Assembly (NCBI GenBank): GCA_037126765.1
Contig: JBBCBC010000024.1
Span: 16,403,554-16,467,553 of the forward strand
Reading direction: 5' to 3'
Origin: Stenogyne calaminthoides
Lineage: Eukaryota; Streptophyta; Magnoliopsida; Lamiales; Lamiaceae
DNA: 64,000 nt
This document shows positions 1 through 11,993 of the stretch, in pieces (position 1 is the first letter of the stretch; each line of letters begins with the position of its first letter). The notes beneath the pieces are model-generated. The model saw only the letters and a program-made list of their open reading frames with translations, was not told the origin of the DNA and did no database searches. The position numbers and the translations under genes are program-made.

Positions 1-51
1 TTCTTCCTCAAGAACCAATGATACTCAAAGCTAGTTGTCCGTAGAACCACT

Positions 52-63
52 GCTCTGATACCA
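52..63 (-). other. Primer-binding site of the left-edge Copia element
   Basis: The minus strand reads TGGTATCAGAGC, complementary to the 3' end of plant initiator methionine tRNA, three bases beyond the LTR end. This is the usual minus-strand cDNA priming site of Copia elements and fixes the LTR/internal boundary. Confidence 0.85.
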
Positions 64-65
64 CT

Positions 66-1562
66 TGTAGGTCCTGAATGGGTTTTCATGAGGGCAGAAG
101 TTTAGAGGGGAGGGGTGAATAGACTTCTGAAAACTTTTGCGTGAGATCAGATGTGATAAGCAAGTTGCCTGATCAGAGTGCGAGTGAATCAGTTTGGACT
201 GACATCCAACTTACTGATCGCCTGAGGGTAGATCAGTTCGGTGTCTATCAGTTTAACTGATGTGTGGAAGCTAAGTTTTACCTGTGTGAAAAACCAGTTT
301 GTTAAATCAAAATTCCAAGTTGTCTGTTTTGAGTTAGATGACAAAGTGTCAAACTGATCAGATTAGTTGCTTGGTGCAAATCTGATCCAGACTCAGAATA
401 TGCATGCAAAGCTTAAACAGGTAGTGTGCAAAGTGTAAGGCAAATAAAGGCACACAGATTTTTATAGTGGTTCAGACAACTTGTCCTACGTCCACTATTC
501 CCTATCAGCAGGGGCACCAACTAACCAACTGGACTTAGTTTTATATGTTAGTCCAACACAGTACAACATATGTTTCAAGAGTTCTCACTCAACCAATCCC
601 AGAGATCAGATCTAGAAACCCTAGTCTGAAATCTTGCTAAACAAACTTAACTTAACTTTTGGTTTGGGTATAAGATTGGTTGTGTTCCAACTGTAATTCT
701 ATCCTAGTATATGAATAGCCTAAAGCTAGAGGATAAGAATTCTTGCTAAGAACCTATGGGGTGAACACTAAGAATATTTGCTTGATCTTGTGTTCTTGGT
801 GCGGAAATGTAGCTTTGCTTGAGCTTGTGGATTATTTTCGTAACCTTTCTATGAAGGTTTGATCCCATATTTATAGGCATGAAATCGAACTAGCCGTTGG
901 AGAGCAATTCAAATTTCAGTCTATTTTAGGTAGGATTTCAGACTTGATTTGATGTGCGCAGAGTCGGCATGGCCAAAAGCATGTATGCTTGACCTTTCTA
1001 GTCGTTTGACTCTGAAGCACTTCGTCCTGCAGTTGTCAGCTCTGTACATACGTGTCTTGCTTTCATTGGTTATCAAGTACACTTATTCAGTGTTTGATTT
1101 ACCAACTTAGGTTGACATTCTTCTTGTCTGATGAACTTGTATGACTTGGTGAATCTTGGGATGTCACCTGATTGGGCTGACCTGATCAGTCTACCTGATT
1201 GAGTCTTCTGATGCAGGCTGTCTTAGCACAACTTGCGAACTCTTCTTCGTTCTACTGATGCAGGTCTTCTGGTCTTGTAGTCTAATGGTCATCTGATCTT
1301 CAGATCTTCTGAGTCTTCGGCTTCATGACTTTACCTGATTATCTGACTACTTGATCTTCTGATGTGATCTTCTGATCTTCAAGACTCAACCTTTACATAT
1401 TGAGTTTCCCCTCAATATGTGACCTATCTGTTACATCAACTGTTTCTACATTTCAGCTGGTCATCCTAACCTGATTATTAATTAATTAGTCAGCTAACAG
1501 GTTTGACTGGTCCTAGTACAGCCTGTTTTGGAACTTCCATTAAAACTATAAATTTTCCAACA
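66..1562 (-). repeat. Copia long terminal repeat (1497 bp)
   Basis: Minus-strand LTR with TG...CA ends (TGTTGG at 1562, CCTACA at 66). It aligns by eye along much of its length with the LTRs at 44392-45962 and 57633-59192: the CTGATCAG-rich U3, a TATA-like CTATAAATATGG near 866-877, the ACTAACTAACC-type segment and the terminal TTCTGCCCTCA block. It is about 70 bp shorter than those LTRs. CTGAT/ATCAG words are largely intact here, unlike in parts of the other two. Confidence 0.85.
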
Positions 1563-1609
1563 AAATTGATGTTGCAGGACAAAGCGGTTCAGAGTCAAAC
1601 GGCTATAAA
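1563..1609 (+). repeat. Copia LTR fragment, left half
   Basis: This 47-bp stretch (GCAGGACAAAGCGGTTC, then CAGAGTCAAACGGC) matches, in plus orientation, the interior of the LTR at 66-1562 read on its minus strand. It continues after the CACTA at 16071 with the next part of the same LTR. It is therefore an older plus-strand LTR cut at one side by the minus Copia insertion and at the other by the CACTA. Confidence 0.7.
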
Positions 1610-2060
1610 AACTACAAGAAAAATGCTGAACAACAACGGTGGAACACCGTTGTCTTTCCAATAAAGAAAACATTGTTGTATCTATCGTTGTTAAAAAAAG
1701 GCGCCGATGGACAACGATTAAAAACCTGTTGTCTTTCCAAAATTTTACAACGTACGGTTAAAAATTGTTGTCTTTCCAACAAATATCGTTGTTGTATGGT
1801 CCATTTTTCGTCATATTGTGCGGATAGACAAGGATTTGTGACCGTTGTCTATCTATGTTTTCACAACGTTTGAAAACCGTTGTCTATTCACCGAAAATCG
1901 TTGTTGTATGGTCCATTTTTTATCATTATTGTGCGGATAGACAACGATTTATGAACGTTTTCTATCTATGTTTCCACAACAGATGAAAATTGTTGTCTAT
2001 CCAACTGAAACCGTTGTTCTATTTGAGTTTCTACAACGTTTTATAGTTGTCTATATATAT
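1610..2060 (+). repeat. CACTA left terminal inverted repeat and subterminal repeat array
   Basis: The terminal motif CTACAAGAAAAATGCTG is followed by repeated short units of the form ACAACG...CGTTGTCT(T/A)TCC, at least ten times to about 2050. Many units are back-to-back inverted, so each can form a small hairpin. Subterminal arrays of this type bind the element-encoded TNP1/TnpA protein in the Spm family. Reading frames here are by-products of the repeat. Confidence 0.82.
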
Positions 2061-3020
2061 ATAAAACACAATATCTAAAAAATGTTGTCTTTTTTAATAT
2101 TAAATTATTATTTTTTAATGTTAAATCATTGTCTTTTCGTTATTTCCCAAAACCCAATCAAACAACAGACAAAATAATTTATACAATCTCAACATTCATT
2201 TATAATTCCATAATTCAAGGTCAAATAAAAGCGTACACAATCATACGAATGAAAGTTTACAAAAAAAAAATATTCAATGTCACGAACAAGTTTCTTTGCA
2301 CCAACTAATCATCACCACCTAAAAACACAAGTAATAAACCTCATCTTTGATGCAACTGCTGCTACGTATTGAACTCCATCTTGCTTCTCTAATTTCAATG
2401 ACCACCATAATCAATGTAAGAGACACAAACCCTAAATCATCAAATAAATTAACAATTAATAAGTAAAATGAACTATAATATCATAAATAGAATATAAACT
2501 CTGCAACAACCACTCAACAAATTAGATGATAATTATGAGAGAGAGTGGACCACTAATACTTATACAAGCAACTCCTGCATTTTTGAGCAAGACCAACTGC
2601 AAGCCAGGAGAGATGAGACAGTAGACAAGTGGAAACAACTCTATTTTGCCATCAAACTTAGAGCTTGATAATCCTATTCACACAACACATCAAGGTAATT
2701 CATTCATTTCACTTTCTTCCTACCTAATTCTAACTATATAATTCTTTCTAATAATAAATCATGTCTTTTCAAACTTTAATTGCATAATTTTCTCTGTTTG
2801 TTTAAATGTAACAATTATTTTACTTAGGCTTCCTAAATAAAAGTATGAAGGAAATGAGTACACCATACAAGCCTATAAATAATGAGATTAACCTAGCAAC
2901 CAACCAAGTTTCACAACTTAAACATATATGAATAGTATATATGAATCTTCATGCAATTAGGGACTTCTCATCAATATAAAGAGCATGTGCAAATAAAACA
3001 AAACATAAAAAAACCTAGAT
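2061..3020. other. Non-coding 3' region of the CACTA
   Basis: AT-rich DNA between the left subterminal array and the stop of the Ulp1-type gene. No reading frame with recognisable motifs was seen on either strand. It probably includes the 3' untranslated region of the minus-strand gene. Confidence 0.5.
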
Positions 3021-6000
3021 TTATTCAAAAATATGTTCCTGGATACATTCAGCCCATTCAATCCGCATGTGTTTGATTTCTTCTACGGAGTAGGATTTTT
3101 TTGAAAATTACGTAACACGAAAGAATTTTGCATCATTATAAATATATATAAGAAATAGTTATAAAACATATTTGAAATATAAAAATGGAAAAGAATAAGA
3201 GCATACCAATGACTGTAATGAACGCATGTTCATTTTTCCATTAAATTCCATAATTTGTTTCATATAGCAAAGAACAAAGAAACCACATTGGTAACCATCA
3301 GGTTGTTTAGGGACCTGGATTACTTTCCAATTTATGCTTTTCCTATTGTTATTATTCATCCCCACATCATATAGTCTTAAAGCCCTTCATGTATTGAAAA
3401 TATATAGTCAGCAATGCGCTAGTTGAATTACAAAACAAAAAGGAACACAAAAAGAACTTACATATCAACTACACTCTTCCACACTTCATCATTGATTCCA
3501 CCATAAAAAGGATCTAGTTAACAAACCTCCAACTTGTGTGGGTCAATCACAGTCAAAATCCAATGATCTCTAATAAACACAAGCGAATATAGAACATTTA
3601 GCATAACAAGTAAGTAAAAAACAGAAAGAAAATTCATGTTCTTTTAACTAACAAGAAATTGAATATTTAACTTTCTTCTTACTCTACATTTCAAGGAGGC
3701 ATTTCAAGCAACCTAGATGAAAGATTGCGTGTCCTTCGACTAATATCGTTAATTTGAAATTTATGTCCAGGGTAAGGTCCTAAACCATTTGGATCCACAA
3801 ATTTGAACCTATCAACTTTGTTCTCTCTAGTTGACCACTTAAATAGGTACCTACCATTAATAATTGAATTATAAAATAAATAAATAAGTATGAAGTACAC
3901 AATTGACTTGGACATGGTGAATTAAAAATAAATCACTAAATGCTTACCATATGTAAACAATAATACATGAGCATGATATTGGCGTTAATCGACAAAATGT
4001 ATCGATGTCTTCAAAGTCAATAGGAACAACCAACTCATGGCCAAACACATCATTGTCTAAGAGAATGCTTATGCTACTTGCAAGCTTCAGATAACAATAA
4101 ACGGTGTTGAGTTGTCTAGGGACAGTAGACGGCTGTAATGTTGGCTTCTTAACTTCCTTGGTTCTTATCTTTTTCTCAATTGTCTAAAATTTGCAGTTGC
4201 TAGCACGTAATATATTCCACTCATATTAAATTTATGTTATAAATTGAATAATGTTAAAAAGTCTAACCTTAATTCGTGGAGCTATTAAGTGCTTAGGCCA
4301 AGCCACATGTGAGCCAACAACATCACCAATAATTTGATGTTCATCAGTCTGAATCGGTAGAAGGGCATCCTTAACCACTGCTTCATCAATTGCTATACGC
4401 AAGCAGATGCAAGATAATTTCTTACCATGAATAAATTCATTGGGTCCATTTGCTCTCATAATAGTGCCATATCCAACAATGTATGCATTACGCTACAACC
4501 TCAACTCAACAAGTTTACCCTAATAGACAATTGTTGTAAATCATGAAAACTCCACAAATCCAATCATTAATATCTAATATATATACACATGTTTTAAGTT
4601 TATACTAACCTCTAAAGACGGATCATTCTTAAGAATCATCACCTCATCAACTTCTTCATGTGAAGGACTCTTTCCAAAAGGTGTCTCTTCTACAACCATT
4701 TCATGTTTTTCCTTCACCGAGCAACTACCCTTCCCTTTAGATTTAATACTGCTGCCACGTGTTTCAAAAATTATTGCCTTAGATCTTTCTACACGTTCAT
4801 TTAGTTCAGCTCTCTTTTTCTTCTCAACCATCAACTCATTTTGGAGAATTTGTTCTCTGATTGTCTCACTGCTTCTACTCTGGTGAAGAAAGGCTGATTG
4901 ACTAATGCATCCTCCAACTCCCCTCATACGACCACCATGTTCTTTAGAATCAAGTACTCGTCCAAGGATGCTTTCACTGATTCCCGATCTCTGTGATGAA
5001 CTGTTTTTACTTTCGCTCTATATACTGAGATTGCAACCAAATATTTCATAGAACGTTACAAAAAATAAGACTAGGGTTGGTAATCAAGGCAATTAAACCT
5101 AGAAAAGATGGAGCTATAAATACAAGACACAATAAATCAGATTTTGGAACAGGAAATCAGTTCCTCGAATAGTTTTTGAAATAGAAAATCAGTTTCTCAA
5201 ATAATTTTTGAAACAGAAAATCAGTTTCTAGAACACGATACCAGTTTCTGTAATAGAAAATAAAAGGGATAATAAATCAGTTTTCGAATAATATTGGAAC
5301 AGAATATCAATTTCGAATAGAAAATAGAATACACAATAAATCTATTTTTGAACATAAATCAGCTTTGGAACATAATATCAGTTTCTGGAACATAAATGTT
5401 AGCTTACAATTTGTGTAACTTTTTCTTTCAACTCTTCTCCTTCAATCAGACCTTGACTATTTTTGCGCGCTTCGACCTAAAGCGTAGATCTATCAACATC
5501 ACCATCTCTAGATAACATGTCTTTCTACATATATAGAATAAATTTAAACACCTTGTATAATGTACAATCATAGAGAATCCATTATGAATGAACTTACATT
5601 TTCCACAGCAAAACTTGCATAACCTTTGCGAGATAGACGATGCGTAAATTTATATTGTGCTCGTATCTCCTGTTGTTTCTTTCTCTTTGGCTAAATTTTA
5701 TAAAAAAACATACAAATCAATAATTAATATATAGTTTGATATTAGGAAATAACATATTTTTGAAATCTTACCAAGAAATCTTTTGACAGACGACTAATCA
5801 CAAACGCACTCCAAGTAGCTTGATTAATGAGATAATATGTTGGTGGCTTATTCATTAATTCGACATCGTGTTGTCTTTCAAACACGTCGCGCTCCCCGAG
5901 TTCTAACTTAAATTGCCTGCATTTAGTTCCACATGAACTCATACAAGCCTTTCTATTCCATTCATTGACATTAAATGCCAACTACGTAATTTTAACAAAC

Positions 6001-6430
6001 AATATTAAATTCTGAATGCATTGCCAAAAGATTAAAAAACAAAGCAGTAACTTACATTTACTGAATCCCATATTCGATCTTTCACTTCCTTTGGGACAAC
6101 ATTCCAACAAGCATAGATAACATCTACCTTATCGCGAACTAAAACCCCGAGGTAGCTTTGATAGGAGGATTTCGAAGGACCTATAGGCTGTCCTAATAGA
6201 GTGAATTCTATATCTTTCTTCAAACCTTTAGACCTATGTCTGTCAAGAAATTCCAAGTGTGTAGGCCCTCTTCGATTAACAGTAGTTCTACTCCTGGTCT
6301 TTCTCTTTCCACTTTGTACTATTATATCCTCCTCTAGGTCAATATCTTTAGCAGAGGGGGCATCGTCATTAATGGAAATTTGTGTTTTCTTACCATCACG
6401 AAAATCCTTGAGTTTTTTGCGAGATGCCAT
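3021..6430 (-). CDS. CACTA second gene: TNP1/Transposase_24-like N-terminus with C-terminal Ulp1 (C48) protease
   Basis: Multi-exon minus-strand gene; exon edges are approximate. Exon 1 (ATG at 6430, to about 6055) begins MASRKKLKD and is basic, with a segment LDRHRSKGLKKDIEFTLLGQ followed by WNVVPKEVKDRIWDSV, as in plant Ptta/En/Spm proteins (PF03004). Exons near 5981-5770, 5700-5600 and 5530-5410 continue that domain (RLSRKGYASFAVENV). 4927-4620 is charged and coiled-coil-like. 4459-4270 (GDVVGSHVAWPKHLI) and 4180-3960 match the usual middle of these proteins. The Ulp1 part is at 3850-3690, then about 3590-3520 (HWILTVIDPHKLEV, catalytic His and Asp), then 3360-3160 (QPDGYQCGFFVLCY, oxyanion Gln and catalytic Cys), ending with SVEEIKHMRIEWAECIQEHI and a stop at 3021. 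One in-frame stop near 5485 suggests decay. The domain calls follow known families; a deSUMOylating or other protease role is inference. Confidence 0.65.
5140..5398. repeat. Imperfect minisatellite in a CACTA intron
   Basis: The stretch repeats GAAAATCAGTTTCT / AATAATTTTTGAAACAG-like words about eight times with irregular spacing of roughly 25-40 bp. It lies between exons of the TNP1/Ulp1 gene and has no coding motif. A local slippage array is the simplest reading. Confidence 0.55.
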
Positions 6431-6526
6431 TTGCAACCTAACCTCGAAAACACGAAGAAATCAACCAATTAGTGCAAGTTCAATACATTAATACATACAA
6501 CAAGTAAAAAAGAGAAAGTCAATATA

Positions 6527-7240
6527 TTATGATGGATGCACGTAAGTGTTTGCATTATCAATCCAAATGCCATCGCAATCTACACGTATGCATGGTGGCT
6601 CACTATCATCTGACGTATTTGGATCAATTCTTTGCAGCCCTTTAGTAAAACATTGATGGTGGATACTACTCTCATCAAATTCATCATCGTTTGAGTAATC
6701 AAAGTAATCCCTATTAGGAGTTGGAAGCACAACAGACCATGTTGCATCCTTTGGGTCCTCAATGTACACTTTAACAATGGTATACGGAAGGCAAAGTAAT
6801 CTAATTCCCACATTTCTTCAATAACACCATATCTGCCATAATCAGATTTTTATCCTTCGCGCTAGAAAGGTTCAAGGTCTTTGCAACTAAGCTTACTCCT
6901 AAGTTTTAAGTAACTCGTAAACTATCACGCTCTTTTGTATGATAAGTGACCCCATTGATAGAGTAACTTGGATATTTAAACACCTTGTTGTTGGGCCCTT
7001 GTGCAAGCCTCATTTTTTTTTTCTGATATTTGATTATTGGAAATTTCCATTGCATTTGCAACCTATATTACACAATTTATTAAGATTTGAGTTGTTCATA
7101 AAAGTACAAGAGTTAATATTGTGTGAAATAAAGGTTAATGGTAGTGGAACTTACATAATCACGCAACCAACCAATAAATAGTTTATTGTATTGATCATGT
7201 AGCCGTTTTTATGGCTTATGACCCCATGATGACCTCAAAT
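6527..7240 (-). pseudogene. tnp2 3' part: DUF4216-like domain
   Basis: The minus strand from about 7240 reads KRLHDQYNKLFIGWLRDY, then a GTAAGT donor near 7154. Downstream pieces contain FKYPSYSINGVTYHTKERDS (about 6985-6925), LGIRLLCLPY-type residues and VYIEDPKDATWSVVL (about 6760). It ends with a stop at 6527. These are the signatures that follow the catalytic region in plant CACTA tnp2 proteins. At least one in-frame stop lies between the FKYPSYS and VYIEDPK blocks, and the frame shifts, so it is decayed. It continues the same transcription unit as the upstream core. Confidence 0.6.
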
Positions 7241-7328
7241 GCTCCATGTGTTTGCTAACATAAGAATTTAGTAAATTGAAATTAGAATTTAAGCGTTTGC
7301 ATGCAAATAATTTTAGGGTTTCTTCCAA

Positions 7329-8696
7329 TTACTTGATGTAAGGATCAATCTCTATATCATTTGTCAATACATGAAGATGCGCTTGGACCAACTCCAAATG
7401 GTCGATTGAATGCACATCTGCACCTGACAAAGGCTTAGTAAGTTCATCGCATTTAGGCCTTTGTGGGATCCCGACCGTGTTCATATTACGTAAGTGATCG
7501 GAGCAAAATTCCACTGCCTCTTCCGCGATGTAACATTTAGCAATGCATCCTTCAGGGTGATTGCGATTTCGGACATAACTCCTGAGAACTTTCATATACC
7601 TTTCAAACGGGTCCACAAAGTTTTATCTCTCGCACAAGATGAACCGTTAAATGAATCATGACATCGAAAAATGAAGGAGGGAAATATACGATCTCTTTTT
7701 GCATGTCGTCTAACTTTGAAACATCTATCACTTTACTGCAAAGTTGGTTGGAACAAACACAATCTAGTGATAGTATACCTGACATTATCGGGTAAGACAC
7801 CACGAATTGCTACTGGAAGCAACTGTTGCATTAAAGTATGACAATCATGTGACTTCAACCCAACAAGTTTTAAATCTTTCATTGAGACCAAGTTACTAAC
7901 ATTGGATGAGTAACCTGTAGGCACCTTCATTGCCGATAAAGATTTGCAAACTTTTCGTTTCTCTTCTCTAGTCAATGTATAGCAAGCAACTGGGATATAT
8001 GTTCTCTTTTTCCCCACGATTGGTTTCAAATCAACTCTCAATTTCATGTCCATAAGGTAATGTCTCGATGTTAATCCATCCTTAGTTTTTCCCGGAATAT
8101 TGAGTAATGTTCCAATAAGACTCTCACACACATTTTTCTCAATGTGCATCACATCAAGAATATGTCTAACATGTAAATGTTCTCAATACTCGAGATCAAA
8201 GAAAATTGATTTTTTCTTCCAACATGATATTTCTTCATCCTTTGATTGACGATTCTGACTCATTTTTCCCCAGTTGCACTTGATTCCAGCAACTCTACTT
8301 GAAACATCACTCCCACTTAATGGCTTTGGTGCGGGGTCTGCTTCTTGGTTACCATCGAATGCCTTCTGTCTTCGAAATGCATGATTTTCAGGAAGAAACC
8401 TTCTATGACATGTGTATGACATTTTCTTGATGTGCTTCAATCTCTTTGCTTTCGTGGACTCACCACAAATAGGACAAGCAAGATACCCTTTCACATAGTT
8501 CCCTGACAAGTTTCCATATGCTGGAAAATCATTAATGGTCCATAAAAGGACGGCTCGATGGAGGAACATTCCTTCTCGGTATGCATCATTATTCTCAATG
8601 CCAACCCACAAACTTTGTAAGTCATCAATTAGAGGTGCTAAGTAAACATCAATGTCATTTCCCGATTGCTTTGGACTAGAAATCAATAATGTCAGC
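7329..8696 (-). pseudogene. tnp2 transposase, C-terminal core and DUF4218-like domain
   Basis: Follows directly from the exon cut by the hAT. Visible in order: SGNDIDVYLAPLIDDLQSLW, a CPICGESTKAKRL zinc-binding-like segment, HRRFLPENHAFRR, then VRHILDVMHIEKNVCESLIG, the most diagnostic tnp2 block with conserved acidic residues. DUF4218 follows (SHDCHTLMQQLLPVAIRGVL; FFDVMIHLTVHLVREI; FERYMKVLRSYVRNRNHPEG). Breaks: a stop just before EHLHVRHILD near 8183 (a Trp is usual there), a frameshift near 7745, and a small deletion near 7610 joining REIKLCGP to PFERYMK. The protein belongs to the DDE transposase that cuts CACTA ends; this copy cannot make it. Confidence 0.8.
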
Positions 8697-8704
8697 ATCA
8701 TAAA
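8697..8704. repeat. 8-bp target site duplication of the nested hAT (left copy)
   Basis: ATCATAAA occurs immediately left of the hAT TIR and again at 12313-12320 immediately right of it. Eight bases is the hAT hallmark, and removing one copy plus the element rejoins the tnp2 reading. Confidence 0.92.
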
Positions 8705-8830
8705 TAGGGATGCTCACGGTTCCGGAACCGCCGGTTCCGGTTCCGAACCGGCGGTTCCAAAATTTCCGGAGGTGGGCAAGGAACCGAACATGATGTCAAA
8801 GGCGGTTTTTCGGTTCGGTTTTTTTTTTTT
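8705..8830. repeat. Left subterminal GGTTCC/GGAACC repeats of the hAT
   Basis: The TIR is followed by closely spaced GGTTCCGG and CCGGAACC words in both orientations, forming short palindromes such as GGAACCGCCGGTTCC, then a T-run near 8820-8840. The same words recur at the other end, so they are likely part of the transposase-recognition ends. Confidence 0.75.
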
Positions 8831-9418
8831 TTTTTTTTTTTATTTCTTAATTTTTTGGATCTAAAATTTGAAAGAATGTAGATGAGAAATTTAATTATTG
8901 TATTATTGTTAATATGAGAATTTAAATTAAAGATTACATTACAATAATTAAAAGTTAAAACATAACAATAACATTAGTACAATACCAAAATGAACTTAGA
9001 AATAATTGAATGAACTATTATAAAATACAAAATACAAAAAATAAAAAAAATAGTAATTCTAACTTAAAATAAGCTAGTAATCTACTATTACAAATTAATT
9101 GAACTATTACAACTTTACAAATTACAAAGTGAACTATATCGAATTAGTAATTACAATTACAACTTAAAATTTTAAACTTTACAAAATAAATTTGGGGGGG
9201 GGCGGGGGGATTTAAAGAAATTGGACTTGAGCTTAAATTTAAGAAATAAACTTAGAAATTCTAAGTTTGAAACTTAAAATTAAGTTGCCTACGTATCCAA
9301 ATAGGAATCAAAGTCCACGTAGTTCTCTTACCTCAAACTTACCTCGTTGATTTGGATCGATTCGATTCTTCATGCATCACTTAGGTGGTAGTTTCTTGAG
9401 CTATCTTGATCATCATTA
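8831..9418. other. AT-rich non-coding 3' region of the hAT
   Basis: About 590 bp of AT-rich sequence with short A and T runs and a G-run near 9193-9207. It lies downstream of the transposase remnant. No coding motif or further insertion was seen. Confidence 0.5.
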
Positions 9419-11588
9419 TCAACAAATTCTTGACTTCTCTTTTTCGGCTCTTACCCAATCATCAAGCAAGCATTGGTTTTCCACGTTTTCAACGGTCATA
9501 TTTGATCTCGTTGCATCCAAAGTGTAGCCTCCCAAACTAAAAAAAAAAGCTTGTTCAACGGCAAGCGGTTGGCGGGGAGATGCAAAAATTTCTCTTGCTA
9601 GCATTGACAATATTGGATAGATATTTTTCATCCTCGACCACCACTTTAGTATATTAAAAGTAGCGTTGTCTTCATCTTCATCGTCGAACAAATGAAGAGG
9701 ATAAATAATGATCAAGTTCGTAATAAGGGTTAGAAGTAGACCTTGGGCGCTTTTTTGAGAACGTTCATCATAAAAAATTTGTTAATATATCTTCTTCTTG
9801 ACTCATAGAAGAGCCACCACCACCAAAATTTTCTTCAAAACCGGGACCACTATATTCTCTAAATAAAACATTAAAGTAACTTTAATCAGATTACCAATCT
9901 CTTAGGATTAGGATATACATCATCTTCACCCATGACCATATGTCTATTAGGAAATAAATAATTATAATACATATTTAACATCATTATTAATCCATCCAAA
10001 CTTACTCTGGGATCAAACACTTTAGCAACCAAGAATAGATCGGGAATATTGGTAAAATATTTTTTCCATTTTTGCATCATAGAAAGTAGCACCACTTAAT
10101 AAAGGATTTGTAATATTTTCATTTTAACACATGAGCAACTTTAATACAATAATCAATATTTAAATTACACGTAGGATAATAAACACCGGATAACACTTTT
10201 GTGGAATCATTAAAAATTCCCAAAATTTTACACAAAAAGTGCATGAATCAATATTGAGGATATAAACGAATACCACAATTTTCTTGAGTAAAAAATGTAC
10301 ATAAAGCATCTTTATAATCCATAGACTCCTTTAACAATTTATCGTGGAATTCCAACGAGTTGACACATCAAGAGAAAATTTTTGGGATGCATATTGTATG
10401 TTCTACAAAAAACTTTCCATTTTTTCAACAATTTTGAATGTCTCGACATATAATAAATAGCGGATCTAATAGGACCAACTTGTTCTTTCAAAGCATCTAA
10501 ACCATCTTGAACACATAAATTTAAAATATGACACATACATCTAACATGAAAAAAATTTTCCACCAAGATATGGTTGACAAATATTTGTAAGATCTTCAAT
10601 AGTAGCCCGTATTTGCACTAGCATTATCAAAAACCAATAGAAAATATTTTTTTTTAGTAAGAGCATACTCATTTTAAAATATCATGCAATTTATCTCTAA
10701 TATTAACGGCATTGTGTTCGTATCAAAATCTCTATAAGCAATCAATCTTTTGTTAAGAGTCCACGAATCATCAATCCAAGTGCATGTAACTCCTATATAA
10801 CTATGCTTTTGAAAATTATCACTCCAAATATCCGCACATATACAAACTTTAACATTTAAATCGGCAAATAGATTAATCAAAGCATATTTATACTCATAAA
10901 CAACTTTAGCAACATCACGAGTAGTAGTATGGCGTGAAACTTTTTTTCTTTTGGGTTGAAGACCAAGGTTAACAAAATCATTCCAATACTGAATTATCGG
11001 CAAATTGAAAAGGAAGGTGTTGTGTGCACACAAATTTAGCTAACAATTTTCTATATTTCATTTGATCAAATGTAAATAGAGAAGTGGGGTTACTTACCTC
11101 GCCTTGAACTCCACCACCGCCACGGTTGGCGTAAATCCAATGGTTGTGCTTGGTTTGAACTAATTCCAACTCTATCCAGGATGAATTTTTTTTTCAAATG
11201 CTTCTCGAATGTTCCATATCCTCCTCCTTTGACAAAAGAATATATTTTGTCACAATAGTTGCAATGAACTTTAATAGTACCATCCTCGTTGATCACTTTA
11301 TTAAAGTGGCGTGCAAAAATATCCGACTTAAGTTGAGCTCGACTTGGAGTTGGGGTTGGAGTTAGCTCGGCATTGGACTCGGTTGGGTGGTTTGGCTTTC
11401 TTGAGTAGGACGTCGTGGACCTTGTGGTATAGCATCATCTTCAAGAGGATTCTCATAACCGGGACCAAGTGTGGCCTCAATATCATCTAAACTCCACTCG
11501 ATCGGTCTTGGGTGGATGTGGAAAGGCGAGCGGAAGAGGTGGAAGAAGCTTTGCCTTTACCCTTACCCTTGCTTTGATGGCTTGCCAT
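9419..11588 (-). pseudogene. hAT transposase (BED zinc finger, RICESLEEPER-like), degenerate
   Basis: The likely start is ATG at 11588 (MASHQSKGKGKGK, low complexity). A BED-type finger follows near 11296-11180 (KVHCNYCDKIYSF ... GTFEKHLKK). The catalytic region shows ICADIWSDNFQKHSYIGVTC with WTLNKRLIAYRDFDT (about 10880-10690) and FHVRCMCHILNLCVQDGL (about 10545). DUF4413-like residues lie near 10100-9900 (NIPDLFLVAKVFDPRVSLDG). The C-terminal hAT dimerisation domain is at 9715-9419 (KWWSRMKNIYPILSMLAREIF then LDATRSNMTVENVENQCLLDDW). Several frame changes and a stop soon after the start break it. Family length is about 650-700 residues and the region spans that, so it is decayed rather than truncated. 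Confidence 0.8.
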
Positions 11589-11970
11589 AATAATAATATG
11601 TATGTAAGTGTATATGTAAATAATATATGTATGTAAGTGTAGTGTAATGTAATATGTATGTAACTATGTAAGTGTAGTGTAATATACTAATATGTAGTAT
11701 AATCTTATAGTAGTATACTAGTATTAGTATAGTGTAATATATAGTGTATATAATATATAGTGTAGTATAAATATAATATGTAGTGTATGTATAGATTAGA
11801 GTATAGTATGATATATAGTGTAGTATAAATATAATATGTAATGTAAATAATATGTAAATAATAAACTTTGAGAATTGAGTGAGAGTTGAGACTTGAGAGT
11901 TGAGAGAGAGATGAATAAACTTTGGTGTGAATTTTGGAGTGGAATGAGTTGGTATTTATAGATGAAATAT
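11589..11970. repeat. TA/TG-rich low-complexity tract upstream of the hAT transposase
   Basis: Dominated by ATATGTATGTAAGTGTA and TATAGTGTAGTATAAATA words repeated with drift from about 11590 to 11860. A short GA-rich stretch and a long A-run (11972-11993) follow. It occupies the promoter/5' leader position for the minus-strand transposase. Confidence 0.55.
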
Positions 11971-11993
11971 GAAAAAAAAAAAAAAAAAAAAAA

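Larger units (their letters stand above)
1..1562 (-). mobile_element. 5' end of a minus-strand Copia LTR retrotransposon (body left of window)
   Basis: Read on the minus strand this begins with an LTR starting TGTTGG (right edge 1562) and ending CCTACA (left edge 66). The tRNA-iMet primer-binding motif TGGTATCAGAGC follows, then leader sequence running off the window. LTR ends and leader match those of the complete Copia element at 44392-59192, so it is the same family. Only the LTR and about 65 bp of internal leader are present. It lies in a plus-strand LTR fragment of the same family (1563-1609). The far LTR and the matching target duplication are outside the window. Confidence 0.85.

Noticed and set aside
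1673..1873. 66-codon frame in the CACTA left end
   Set aside because: It lies wholly inside the ACAACG/CGTTGT subterminal repeats.
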